Of a DNA stretch of 64,000 nucleotides, positions 37,330-45,405 are shown piece by piece. The notes under the pieces were generated by a model. It ran no database searches and was not told where the DNA came from. It was given only the letters and a program-made list of their open reading frames with translations. Source of the stretch: Chelatococcus reniformis (GTDB taxonomy: Bacteria > Pseudomonadota > Alphaproteobacteria > Rhizobiales > Beijerinckiaceae). Positions within the stretch are counted from its first letter, which is position 1. Each line of letters begins with the position of its first letter. Both the position numbers and the translations under genes were made by a program. Location of the stretch: contig NZ_BMGG01000001.1 in the NCBI RefSeq assembly GCF_014640075.1, forward strand, positions 806,001 to 870,000. The letters run 5' to 3'.

Positions 37330-37629
37330 TCAGAGGGGAGTCGCCAGGCTGCGTTGCGGCTTGACGGCGGTGACAAGATCCACGTCGGCCATGACCCGCG
37401 CCGTTTCTGGCGATGCCAACGCCGCTTCCATGGCTCCCTCGTCGCGGAAGGCGCAGGGCGCGATAGCGATCAGGCCGCCGCCGTCGCCTTGCGGAAAAAA
37501 TCCGCTGACGCGTTCCAGTCCATAGGGGCCCCAACATTCGCGCACGAGCGGGAGATGGACGTCGATCCAATGGTCGCGGTCGAATGGCGTATCGGCAGTC
37601 CCGGCGTAGGTCACATACATGGTGATCAT
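37330..37629 (-). CDS. EthD-family small protein
   Basis: A 99-residue ferredoxin-like-fold protein of the EthD/Dabb type. MITMYVTYAGTADTPFDRDHWIDVHLPL is the typical first strand and helix with the conserved D-x-x-Y/H pattern, followed by GLERVSGFFPQGD. EthD proteins accompany ether or ketone degradation enzymes and some are lyases, but their reaction is often unknown. Its ATG overlaps the end of the SDR gene (ATGA). Confidence 0.85.
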   Translation of the reverse strand: MITMYVTYAGTADTPFDRDHWIDVHLPLVRECWGPYGLERVSGFFPQGDGGGLIAIAPCAFRDEGAMEAALASPETARVMADVDLVTAVKPQRSLATPL

Positions 37630-38477
37630 GGTTGAACGCGCCGGTTGTCAGTGTCGAAGTCGGTCGCGACGGAGATGTCGCGCCAGGCGGCTATGTCGGC
37701 GCGGAAGGATTCCAGCTTCCGCTCCGCGATCCGATGTGCGATCGGCCCTAGCGGCAGGTGCAGCGGCGGATGCTCCGCATCGATGGCCTGCAGCATCACG
37801 GTGACGGCCTTGGCGGGATCGCCTGCCTGCCTCCCGTTATTGGTTTCACGATAGTGCCGCCTCGCGTGCGCCGTGTCGGCGTAGACGGCGATCTCTCGCC
37901 TTGCGGTGACGATCGAGCGACCGAGAAACTCGGTGCGGAAGGGGCCGGGCTCGACGATGATGACCTTCAGTCCGAGCGGGCGAAGCTCCTCCGCGAGCGC
38001 TTCGGACAGGCCTTCCACCGCGAATTTGGTCGCATCGTAGAAGCCGGAGCCCGCCGAACCGGCGATACCGGCGCCGGAGGAGAGGTTGACGATGCGGGCA
38101 CCTTCCCGCCTGCGCAGCGCCGGCAGCGCGGCGCGGGTCGTCTCGATCAGGCCGAACACGTTGACCTCGAACATCGGTCGATATTCGCTGGGCTCCCCCT
38201 CCTCGATCGCCCCGATCAAGCCGAAGCCGGCATTGTTGACGAGGACATCGAGCCCCCCGAACGCGCTTTCGGCCAGCGCGACCGCCTTTGCGGCATCGCC
38301 AGGCCGGGTGACGTCGAGCGACATGCTGCGCACCGTATCGGGGTAACGCTCGCACAGCGTCTGCAAGGGATCGGTGGAACGCGCGGTGGCGACAAGGCGA
38401 TCGCCACGCCCTGCGACGGCCTCGGCGAGTTGCTTGCCCAGACCCGCCGAACACCCTGTAATCAGCCAAGTTTTCAT
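37626..38477 (-). CDS. Short-chain dehydrogenase/reductase
   Basis: A 283-residue SDR. The cofactor loop is TGCSAGLGKQLA (residues 8-19); NNAGFG, a serine in VNLSSGAG and the catalytic YDATKF are all present, so the enzyme should be active. LDVTRPGD after the third strand and the R in ATARS suggest NADP preference. The long C-terminal tail, with FRTEFLGRS and GDPAKAV, is typical of SDRs that reduce aromatic or terpenoid ketones. It is the first gene of the leftward cluster; GAGGAAGTAC precedes the ATG. Confidence 0.9.
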   Translation of the reverse strand: MKTWLITGCSAGLGKQLAEAVAGRGDRLVATARSTDPLQTLCERYPDTVRSMSLDVTRPGDAAKAVALAESAFGGLDVLVNNAGFGLIGAIEEGEPSEYRPMFEVNVFGLIETTRAALPALRRREGARIVNLSSGAGIAGSAGSGFYDATKFAVEGLSEALAEELRPLGLKVIIVEPGPFRTEFLGRSIVTARREIAVYADTAHARRHYRETNNGRQAGDPAKAVTVMLQAIDAEHPPLHLPLGPIAHRIAERKLESFRADIAAWRDISVATDFDTDNRRVQP

Positions 38478-38589
38478 CTTGTACTTCCTCGCTGCGATGG
38501 TCGAGCGCCACGTAGTCCGGCGCAACGCGACCCGAACGGCTCGCAATCCGAACCGGCACGAGGAGGATCTAGGCGATTAAATTTGTTCT

Positions 38590-38609
38590 AGTACCGACAA
38601 CATTGTACT
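38590..38609. promoter_or_regulatory. Candidate LysR operator between SDR and LysR genes
   Basis: Inverted repeat AGTAC (38590-38594) and GTACT (38605-38609) with a 10-base spacer, in the AT-richest part of the divergent gap. The octamer TTGTACTT occurs at 38603-38610 and again at 38479-38486, just ahead of the SDR start. LysR proteins bind short dyads of this size between divergent genes; no other evidence supports the site. Confidence 0.35.
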
Positions 38610-38638
38610 TCTGCCGTTCATTTTTGTGGGGTCATGCC

Positions 38639-39499
38639 GTGGAGTGGAGCGACGTCAGAATTTTCCTGGCCATAGCCCGATCCGGCACGTTGGGCGCCGC
38701 CGCCCGCTTACTTCACCTGAGCCACCCGACGGTCGGGCGCCGGCTTAGGGCGCTGGAACAGGCCACAGGCCATACGCTGTTTCAGAGAACCGCCGACGGT
38801 TTCGTATTGACCGACGAAGGCACCGCCATCATCGCCCTGGCGGAGCAGATGGAAGAAGGCGCTCTGGCCATGGAGCGGCGGCTTGCCGGGCAGGAGCAAA
38901 AGCTGCAGGGCAGCCTGCGCATATCATCTGCCGACTGGTTCGGCGCCTACGTCCTGCCGCCAATCATCGCTGATTATGCAAAGACGTATCCCCATGTCGA
39001 TGTCGAGGTCCTGACGGGTACACGCTTGTTCAGCCTCGCCCAGCGGGAGGCCGACATCGCCTTCCGGATCGTCCCGTTCGACACGCCCGATGTCGTACAG
39101 CGACGGCTGGTCCGACTGGCCTATGGCGCCTACGTCGCGGCGGACTCTCCCGAGCCGGCATACGGCGATGGAGCTGGCTTTCGGCTCATTACCCATGACA
39201 CGTCGACGGGCCAGTTCCCGGATATCGCCTGGCTCACGGAGAGGTTCCCGAACGCGAGGCCCGTCCTGCGTTCGAACAATCGGAATGTGCAGGGGCGCAT
39301 GTGCAGCCAAGGCATCGGTATCGCCGTTCTGCCACAAGTCGTCGGCAATCAGATGGCGGGCCTACGCCGGCTCAACCTGCCGGCCGAGCCACCCGGACGG
39401 GATATCTGGATGGGCTATCATCGTGACATGAGGCGTCTGCACCGTCTGCGAGCCTTCATCACCACGGTGACCAATCACATCGCGAACGCGCAATCCTGA
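38639..39499 (+). CDS. LysR-family transcription regulator
   Basis: A 286-residue regulator. The N-terminal winged helix-turn-helix shows DVRIFLAIARSGTLGAAARL and SHPTVGRRLRALEQATGHTL; the effector domain starts near residue 90 with GSLRISSADWFGAYVLPP. It is shorter at the C-terminus than typical, with a compact effector domain seen in SDR-linked LysR proteins. The GTG at 38639 gives the family N-terminus (EWSDVRIFL); a TTG at 38603 would add 12 residues. Divergent from the SDR cluster, it probably controls that operon and itself. Inducer unknown. Confidence 0.92.
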   Translation: MEWSDVRIFLAIARSGTLGAAARLLHLSHPTVGRRLRALEQATGHTLFQRTADGFVLTDEGTAIIALAEQMEEGALAMERRLAGQEQKLQGSLRISSADWFGAYVLPPIIADYAKTYPHVDVEVLTGTRLFSLAQREADIAFRIVPFDTPDVVQRRLVRLAYGAYVAADSPEPAYGDGAGFRLITHDTSTGQFPDIAWLTERFPNARPVLRSNNRNVQGRMCSQGIGIAVLPQVVGNQMAGLRRLNLPAEPPGRDIWMGYHRDMRRLHRLRAFITTVTNHIANAQS

Positions 39500-39586
39500 C
39501 CCGGAGCGCTGGAGACCGGTAACGTTGGCTCCGATCTGGGTCATGCCCGCGTTCGAGGTGCTGCGAGTTACTGCACAGCCTGGGAG

Positions 39587-41665
39587 TCAGCCGCGGCTGG
39601 CGGCGCGGCCCGCTCCGCCCGGCCGGCGCTCACCCGCCGGTGGCTCGGCGGCGGCGGCCCTGTGGTTGTCGATGGACCGATGAACCACCTGCACGATGCC
39701 CTTCATCACCTGGTCAAGCTCGTAGTCCTTCGGCGTGTAGACCGCGGCGACGCCGATGTTCTTGAGCACGAGCTCGTCCTCCGGCGGCACGATGCCGCCG
39801 ACGACGACGGGGATGTGGTCGAGGCCTTCGAGGCGTAGGCGCGCCTTCACCTCCCGCACCAGCGGGACGTGGGACCCCGAGAGGATCGACAGGCCGATGA
39901 CGTGCGCGTTGGTCTCCCGCGCCTTGGCGACGATCTCGCCGGGCGTCTGGCGAATGCCGTCGTAGGTCACGTCCATGCCGACGTCGCGGGCCCGCAGCGC
40001 CACCTGCTCGGCGCCATTGGAATGGCCGTCCAGGCCCGGCTTTCCGACGACGAGCCGCGGGGTCTCGCCGATCCGCGCGGCGAGGTCGGCGACCAGCAGC
40101 CTGACCTCCCGCTCCATCTCGGGCGACTTGGTCTCGACCGTCACGCCGGTCGGCGCCCGGTACTGGCCGAAGATGTCGCGCAGCGTCTCGCCCCATTCGC
40201 CGGTGGTGACACCCGCCTTGGCGCAGGCGATCGAGGGCTCCATGACGTTGCGGCCCTCCCTGGCGGCCGCGGCGAGCTCGGCCAGAGCGGTATCGGCCGC
40301 GGCCTGGTCGCGCTTGCTGCGCCACTCTTTGATGCGGGCCACCGCCTCCATCTCGACCGTCTCGGGCACGGTGAGGATGGCGCCCTCGCCGGCGGTCAGC
40401 GGCGACGGCTCGGTCTCGGTCCAGCGGTTGACGCCGACAACGGTGAGCGTGCCGGCCTCGATAGCGGTCAGCCGCTCGGCGTTGGATTCCACCAGCGCCC
40501 GTTTCATCGTGCCGTTCTCGACGGCGACGATGGCGCCGCCCATGGCATCGATGCGGGCAAGCTCGGCGCGCGCGGCGGCCTTCAGCTCCTCGACCTTGCG
40601 CGTCACCTCGGCCGATCCGTCGAAGATGTCGCCGTAGTCGAGCAGGTCCGTCTCGTAGGCCACGATCTGCTGCATGCGGATCGACCATTGCTGGTCCCAG
40701 GCCCGCGGCAGGCCGAGCGCCTCGTTCCACGCCGGCAGCTGCACGGCCCGGGCGCGGGCGTTTTTCGACAGCACGACGGCGAGCATCTCGATCAGGATGC
40801 GGTAGACGTTGTTCTCGGGCTGCGGCTCGGTGAGGCCGAGCGAGTTCACCTGCACGCCGTAGCGGAACAGCTTCTGCTTGGGATTGGTGATGCCGTAACG
40901 TTCGGTGCAGATCTCGTCCCACAGCTCGGCGAAGGCGCGCATCTTGCACATCTCGGTGATGAAGCGCAGGCCGGCGTTGACGAAGAAGGAGATGCGGCCG
41001 ACCACCTCGCCGAACGTCGCCTCGTCGACCTCGCCGCTGGCCTTCACCGTGTCGAGCACGGCGATCGCGGTCGCCAGCGCGTAGGACAGCTCCTGCACCG
41101 GCGTCGCTCCCGCCTCCTGCAGGTGGTAGGAACAAACGTTCATCGGGTTCCACTTCGGCAGCTCGCGCGTGGTGAACAGCGCCACGTCCTTGATCAGCCG
41201 CATGGACGGTGCCGGCGGGAACACGTAAGTGCCGCGCGACAGGTACTCCTTGATGATGTCGTTCTGCGTCGTGCCGGTCAGCGCCGTGCGCGGTGCGCCC
41301 TGCTCGTCGGCCACGGCGATGTAGAGCGCCAGCAGCCAGGCCGCCGTCGCGTTGATCGTCATCGACGTGTTCATGGTGGCGAGCGGGATGTCGGCGAACA
41401 GCGCGCGCATGTCGCCGATGTGCGAGATCGGCACGCCCACCTTCCCGACCTCGCCGCGCGCCAGCTCGTGATCGGGGTCGTAGCCGGTCTGCGTCGGCAG
41501 GTCGAAGGCCACGGACAGGCCGGTCTGGCCCTTGGCGAGATTGCTGCGATAGAGCTTGTTGGACTCCGCCGCCGTGGAGTGGCCGGCATAGGTCCTGAAG
41601 ATCCAGGGCTTGTCGCGCCCGGGCGCCGAGGAGTGGGGCGCCTGGCCCGCTTTCGCTCCGGTCAT
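39587..41665 (-). CDS. ecm: (2R)-ethylmalonyl-CoA mutase
   Basis: A 692-residue adenosylcobalamin-dependent mutase that converts ethylmalonyl-CoA to methylsuccinyl-CoA, a signature step of the ethylmalonyl-CoA pathway. The N-terminal barrel begins with GRDKPWIFRTYAGHSTA and has SVAFDLPTQTGYD. The B12-binding domain has the D-x-H-x-x-G motif in GLDGHSNG near residue 545, followed by LSILSGSH. It is one-chain, unlike two-subunit methylmalonyl-CoA mutases, and its position divergent from ccr settles the choice between mutase types. The ATG at 41665 follows AGAAGGTGG; a GTG at 41677 is possible. The C-terminal 25 residues are a variable Gly/Arg-rich tail. Confidence 0.93.
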   Translation of the reverse strand: MTGAKAGQAPHSSAPGRDKPWIFRTYAGHSTAAESNKLYRSNLAKGQTGLSVAFDLPTQTGYDPDHELARGEVGKVGVPISHIGDMRALFADIPLATMNTSMTINATAAWLLALYIAVADEQGAPRTALTGTTQNDIIKEYLSRGTYVFPPAPSMRLIKDVALFTTRELPKWNPMNVCSYHLQEAGATPVQELSYALATAIAVLDTVKASGEVDEATFGEVVGRISFFVNAGLRFITEMCKMRAFAELWDEICTERYGITNPKQKLFRYGVQVNSLGLTEPQPENNVYRILIEMLAVVLSKNARARAVQLPAWNEALGLPRAWDQQWSIRMQQIVAYETDLLDYGDIFDGSAEVTRKVEELKAAARAELARIDAMGGAIVAVENGTMKRALVESNAERLTAIEAGTLTVVGVNRWTETEPSPLTAGEGAILTVPETVEMEAVARIKEWRSKRDQAAADTALAELAAAAREGRNVMEPSIACAKAGVTTGEWGETLRDIFGQYRAPTGVTVETKSPEMEREVRLLVADLAARIGETPRLVVGKPGLDGHSNGAEQVALRARDVGMDVTYDGIRQTPGEIVAKARETNAHVIGLSILSGSHVPLVREVKARLRLEGLDHIPVVVGGIVPPEDELVLKNIGVAAVYTPKDYELDQVMKGIVQVVHRSIDNHRAAAAEPPAGERRPGGAGRAASRG

Positions 41666-41706
41666 GTCGCTGTCCACCTTCTGCTCGTCGCCGTCATGTT
41701 GCTCTG

Positions 41707-41729
41707 CACCATTCTAGACGGGAATGGTG
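41707..41729. promoter_or_regulatory. Perfect 8-bp dyad in the ecm leader
   Basis: CACCATTC (41707-41714) and GAATGGTG (41722-41729) with a seven-base spacer, 42 bases before the ecm ATG. It could be a protein-binding site or a small RNA hairpin in the leader. Confidence 0.4.
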
Positions 41730-41887
41730 GGTCCTGTCTCGCCTCGCGCTTTTAGACGAGCCGCCCCGGCCGCGCTTGCTATCACATATGCCTAAGCGGC
41801 CATTTGGGGTCTTGGCCTTGGCTCCCATTCGTGAGAGTAGCACGGCGACCCGCGGAAGTCGCAAATGTAACAAATCGGATGGGCCGG

Positions 41888-41916
41888 TTTTGCGCACCGC
41901 AACATTGGGCTATGAT
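41888..41916 (+). promoter_or_regulatory. Candidate ccr promoter with overlapping dyad
   Basis: TTTTGC at 41888-41893 and TATGAT at 41911-41916, spaced 17 bases, placing the start of transcription about 32 bases before the ccr ATG. TTGC and GCAA (within 41890-41902) form a short dyad over the upstream element; further GCAAA and CAAAT words lie at 41861-41875. TTTGCAAA-like words are known targets of the RamB/PccR/MccR family that senses short-chain acyl-CoA metabolism. The link is inferred from that resemblance. Confidence 0.4.
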
Positions 41917-41954
41917 GCCGGCTTGAAGGCAGCCGGAAACGAGTAGGAATTTCT

Positions 41955-43226
41955 ATGAGCGCCGTCCACAAGCTGAAATCCGATGCCGCCAAGGGCCACT
42001 ATGCGATGGGCGAGGTGCCGCCGCTCGGCCATGTACCGGAGACGATGACGGCCTGGGTGGTCCGCAAGGACCGGCACGGCCCGCCGGAGACGGCGATGCA
42101 GATCGAGACCATCCCCACCTGGTCGATCGGCGAGGACGAGGTGCTCGTCTACGTCATGGCGGCGGGCGTCAACTACAATGGCGTGTGGGCGGCGCTGGGC
42201 GAGCCGATCTCGCCGCTTGACGTGCACAAGATCCCCTATCACGTGGCCGGCTCCGATGCGTCCGGCGTGGTCTGGGCCGTCGGCAGCAAGGTCAAGCGCT
42301 GGAAGGTCGGCGACGAGGTGGTCGTCCACTGCAATCAGGACGACGGCGACGACGAGGAGTGCAACGGCGGCGACCCCATGTTCTCGCCCTCCCAGCGCAT
42401 CTGGGGCTACGAGACGCCAGACGGCTCGTTCGCCCAGTTCTGCCGCGTGCAGTCGCGCCAGTTGATGCCCAAGCCCCGGCACCTGACCTGGGAAGAGGCG
42501 GCCTCCTACACGCTGACGCTCGCCACCGCCTACCGCATGCTGTTCGGCCACGCGCCGCATACGGTGAAGCCGGGAGACAACGTGCTGGTGTGGGGTGCCT
42601 CCGGCGGTCTCGGCGTCTTCGGCGTGCAGCTGTGCGCCGCCTCGGGCGCCAACGCCATCGGCGTCATCTCCGACGAGTCCAAGCGCGACTACGTCATGCA
42701 GCTGGGCGCCAAGGGCGTGATCAACCGCAAGGAGTTCGACTGCTGGGGCCAGATGCCCAAGGTGAACTCGCCCGAGTACAACGCCTGGCTCAAGAACGCC
42801 CGCGGCTTCGGCAAGGCGATCTGGGACATCACCGGCAAGAAGGACGTGGACATCATCTTCGAGCATCCGGGCGAGGCGACCTTCCCGGTGTCGGCGCTGG
42901 TGGTGAAGCGCGGCGGCATGGTGGTGTTCTGCGCCGGCACCTCCGGCTTCAACATCACCTTCGATGCCCGCTACGTCTGGATGCGGCAGAAGCGCATCCA
43001 GGGCTCGCACTTCGCGCACCTGAAGCAGGCGGCCGCCGCCAACCAGTTCGTGCTCGACCAGCGCATCGACCCGTGCATGTCGGAGGTCTTCCCCTGGGCG
43101 GAGATCCCCCTCGCCCACACCAAGATGTGGAAGAACCAGCACGCGCCGGGCAACATGTCGGTGCTGGTCAACGCCCCGCGCACCGGCCTGCGCACCTTCG
43201 AGGACGTGGTCGAGGCCGCCGGCTGA
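41955..43226 (+). CDS. ccr: Crotonyl-CoA carboxylase/reductase
   Basis: A 423-residue medium-chain reductase-family enzyme that reductively carboxylates crotonyl-CoA with NADPH and CO2 to ethylmalonyl-CoA, the key reaction of the ethylmalonyl-CoA pathway. Seen: VMAAGVNYNGVWAALGEP, IPYHVAGSDASGVVW, the long insert with CNQDDGDDEECNGGDPMF, the NADPH loop VWGASGGLGVFGVQL, and IIFEHPGEATFPVS. The insert and the GEATF region separate it from ordinary enoyl reductases. TAGGAATTT precedes the ATG. It is divergent from ecm across a 289-base gap. Confidence 0.97.
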   Translation: MSAVHKLKSDAAKGHYAMGEVPPLGHVPETMTAWVVRKDRHGPPETAMQIETIPTWSIGEDEVLVYVMAAGVNYNGVWAALGEPISPLDVHKIPYHVAGSDASGVVWAVGSKVKRWKVGDEVVVHCNQDDGDDEECNGGDPMFSPSQRIWGYETPDGSFAQFCRVQSRQLMPKPRHLTWEEAASYTLTLATAYRMLFGHAPHTVKPGDNVLVWGASGGLGVFGVQLCAASGANAIGVISDESKRDYVMQLGAKGVINRKEFDCWGQMPKVNSPEYNAWLKNARGFGKAIWDITGKKDVDIIFEHPGEATFPVSALVVKRGGMVVFCAGTSGFNITFDARYVWMRQKRIQGSHFAHLKQAAAANQFVLDQRIDPCMSEVFPWAEIPLAHTKMWKNQHAPGNMSVLVNAPRTGLRTFEDVVEAAG

Positions 43227-43338
43227 GGCGGACGGCAGCGAGGCCGTCGGCACCTATCGGCCGGCCCGCTCCCGCGGTCGCGTGCTCTACGCGATCGCCG
43301 GGCCTCCTGGCCATGGCAGCTCGGGCGCCGCACGCGCC

Positions 43339-44193
43339 TCATCCCGGGCTGATGCCGTCGTTCTCGGCGTCCGCCAGGGCGGCGTTGAGCTCGCCACCGA
43401 ACAGGAAGATCGCGGCCAGCAGGTAGAGGAAGACCAGCGCGATGGCGCCGGAGGCGAGGCCGGCGTAGGTGGTGACGTAGCCCCTGCTGCCGAAGTCCTC
43501 GAGATAATAGCCGAAGATCGTGCCGCCGGCGAGCCACAGGATCATGGTGGCGAAGACGCCGGGCAGCACGTCCCGCAGCCGCCGCCGCCCGGCCGCCAGC
43601 GCCATGTGGGCGAACAGCAGCACGACGAAGATGACGGCGCCGGCGATGAGGAAGCGTGCCAGCGCCACCAGCGTGCCGAGCGGCTCGAGCGCCGGCACGT
43701 AGCTGGTCAGCGTCGCCCACAGCACCGGCCCGAGCACGACGAGCAGGGCGAACACCAGCAGGGCGATGGCGCCGAACAGCACGAAGACGATGGACTCCAC
43801 CCGCGTCCAGTACCACGGCCGCCATTCGTAGCAGCGGTAGGCGCGGTTCAGCCCGACGCGCAGAGCCTCGATCCCGCTCGACGAGAAATACAGCGCGAAC
43901 AGCGCACCGACGGTCAGCGCGTCCCTGCGGGTCACCGTCAGCACATGCCTGATCTCGCGCGCGATGGGCTCTGCCACTTCGACCGGCCAGACCTCGAAGA
44001 GAAAGCCCGCCGCCTTGTCCGCCAGCTCGGCCGAGCCGAGCAGGCTCGCCACGGCCGCCATGACGATGATGAACGGAAACAGCGACATCAGGATCGACAT
44101 GGCGATATGGCTCGCCAGCGCCCAGCCGTCATGCTCGAGGAAGCGCAGCGCCGCCGTGTAGACGGTGCGGAACACCAACGCGATCCGGGACAC
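43339..44193 (-). CDS. YihY/BrkB-family membrane protein
   Basis: A 284-residue inner-membrane protein with six hydrophobic segments. Family marks are DGWALASHIAMSILMSLFPF near the N-terminus, the SSGIEALRVGLNRAY motif and TTYAGLASGAIALVFLYLLA near the end. The function of YihY proteins is poorly known (once mis-annotated as RNase BN). The GTG at 44193 has GAAGGAGG six bases before it, which decides this start over an upstream open frame. It is placed between ccr and mcd but on the opposite strand; no functional link is evident. Confidence 0.9.
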   Translation of the reverse strand: MSRIALVFRTVYTAALRFLEHDGWALASHIAMSILMSLFPFIIVMAAVASLLGSAELADKAAGFLFEVWPVEVAEPIAREIRHVLTVTRRDALTVGALFALYFSSSGIEALRVGLNRAYRCYEWRPWYWTRVESIVFVLFGAIALLVFALLVVLGPVLWATLTSYVPALEPLGTLVALARFLIAGAVIFVVLLFAHMALAAGRRRLRDVLPGVFATMILWLAGGTIFGYYLEDFGSRGYVTTYAGLASGAIALVFLYLLAAIFLFGGELNAALADAENDGISPG

Positions 44194-44432
44194 CGGGCCT
44201 CCTTCGTCGGCTGAGCCATCTGCCGCACGGCAGAGCGAGCGCCGCTGGATTCGGGCGAACTCGCGCAGTTTGCCGAAGGGGGCCGGCAACGCAATGGCGC
44301 GGCGGGGGCCGTGGCGTGTCGAGACAATCTGTTGAGCCGGCAATCGAATGGCGTCGCAGCGCCGCTTGCACAGTCCGGCCTGCACGAGCCGCCGTTGCGT
44401 CGGCGGGCCCGCCGTGGTTGCTGGGCGCCGTC

Positions 44433-45296
44433 ATGCGCCGCTCGCTTCCCGACCGCCTCGCGCCACCCGCCTTCGTCCTCATCTGGGCCAGTGGCTTCAT
44501 CGTCGCCCGGCTCGTGGCGCCGCACGCGGAGCCGCTGACCTTCCTGACCGCCCGCTACGTCGGCACGACGGCCCTGCTGACGCTGCTGGCCCTGATCGCC
44601 GGCGCCTCATGGCCCGCGACCGGCCGGGCGTGGTTCGACGCCATCGTGGCCGGCATCCTGCTGCAGGCGATCTATCTCGGCGGCGTCTTCTGGGCGGTGA
44701 GGCACGGCCTGCCGGCGGGCATCGCCGCGCTGATCACCTCGATGCAGCCGATCCTGACGGGGCTGCTCGCCGGTCCGCTGCTCGGCGAAAAGGTGACCGT
44801 CCGCCGTTGGGTCGGCCTCGTGGCCGGCGTCGTGGGCGTAGCGCTTGTGCTCGCACCGAAGCTCGGCGTGAGCGACGGCCTTCCCCTCGCCGCGCTCTTC
44901 GCCTGCATCGTGTCGATGTTGGCGGTGACGCTGGGCACCCTCTGGCAGAAGCGCACCGGCGGCGGCGACCTGCGTACCCAGGCCGCGGTGCAATTCGCCG
45001 CGGCCCTGGTGGTGACGCTGCCGGTGGCGCTGCTGACCGAGAACCTCGAGTTCGATGCCTCGGCCGAGGTCTGGGTCGGGCTCGCCTGGGCGGTGCTCGG
45101 CCTGTCGACCGGCGGCATCCTGCTGCTGCTCGGCCTCATCCGCCGTGGTGCCGTGGCCGGCGTCTCCGCCTTGTTCTACCTCGTCCCGCCGGTGGCCGCG
45201 GTCATGGCCTACGCCCTCTTCGGCGAACAGCTGGGGCTCGTGCAGATCGCCGGCATGGCCATCGCCGTGGCCGGCGTCGCGCTCGCCCGCGGCTGA
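44433..45296 (+). CDS. EamA/DMT-family transporter
   Basis: A 287-residue, ten-segment permease of the drug/metabolite transporter superfamily. Two EamA repeats are visible, the first beginning PPAFVLIWASGFIVARLVAP and the second around LRTQAAVQFAAALVV. PAGIAALITSMQPILTGLLA is the conserved end of repeat one. Substrates in the family include amino acids and nucleosides; this one is unassigned. The ATG at 44433 gives a short N-terminus; the upstream frame is arginine-rich and unlikely to be translated. Confidence 0.88.
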   Translation: MRRSLPDRLAPPAFVLIWASGFIVARLVAPHAEPLTFLTARYVGTTALLTLLALIAGASWPATGRAWFDAIVAGILLQAIYLGGVFWAVRHGLPAGIAALITSMQPILTGLLAGPLLGEKVTVRRWVGLVAGVVGVALVLAPKLGVSDGLPLAALFACIVSMLAVTLGTLWQKRTGGGDLRTQAAVQFAAALVVTLPVALLTENLEFDASAEVWVGLAWAVLGLSTGGILLLLGLIRRGAVAGVSALFYLVPPVAAVMAYALFGEQLGLVQIAGMAIAVAGVALARG

Positions 45297-45405
45297 GCCG
45301 CCGCCACGCATATCGCCGTTGCCTCGCCCCGTGGCTCGGCTATGTTGCGACGCAGTTAGACGGTTCAGAACCGGTCCACGCAGCACCGATTTCGAGGACA
45401 TTGCC

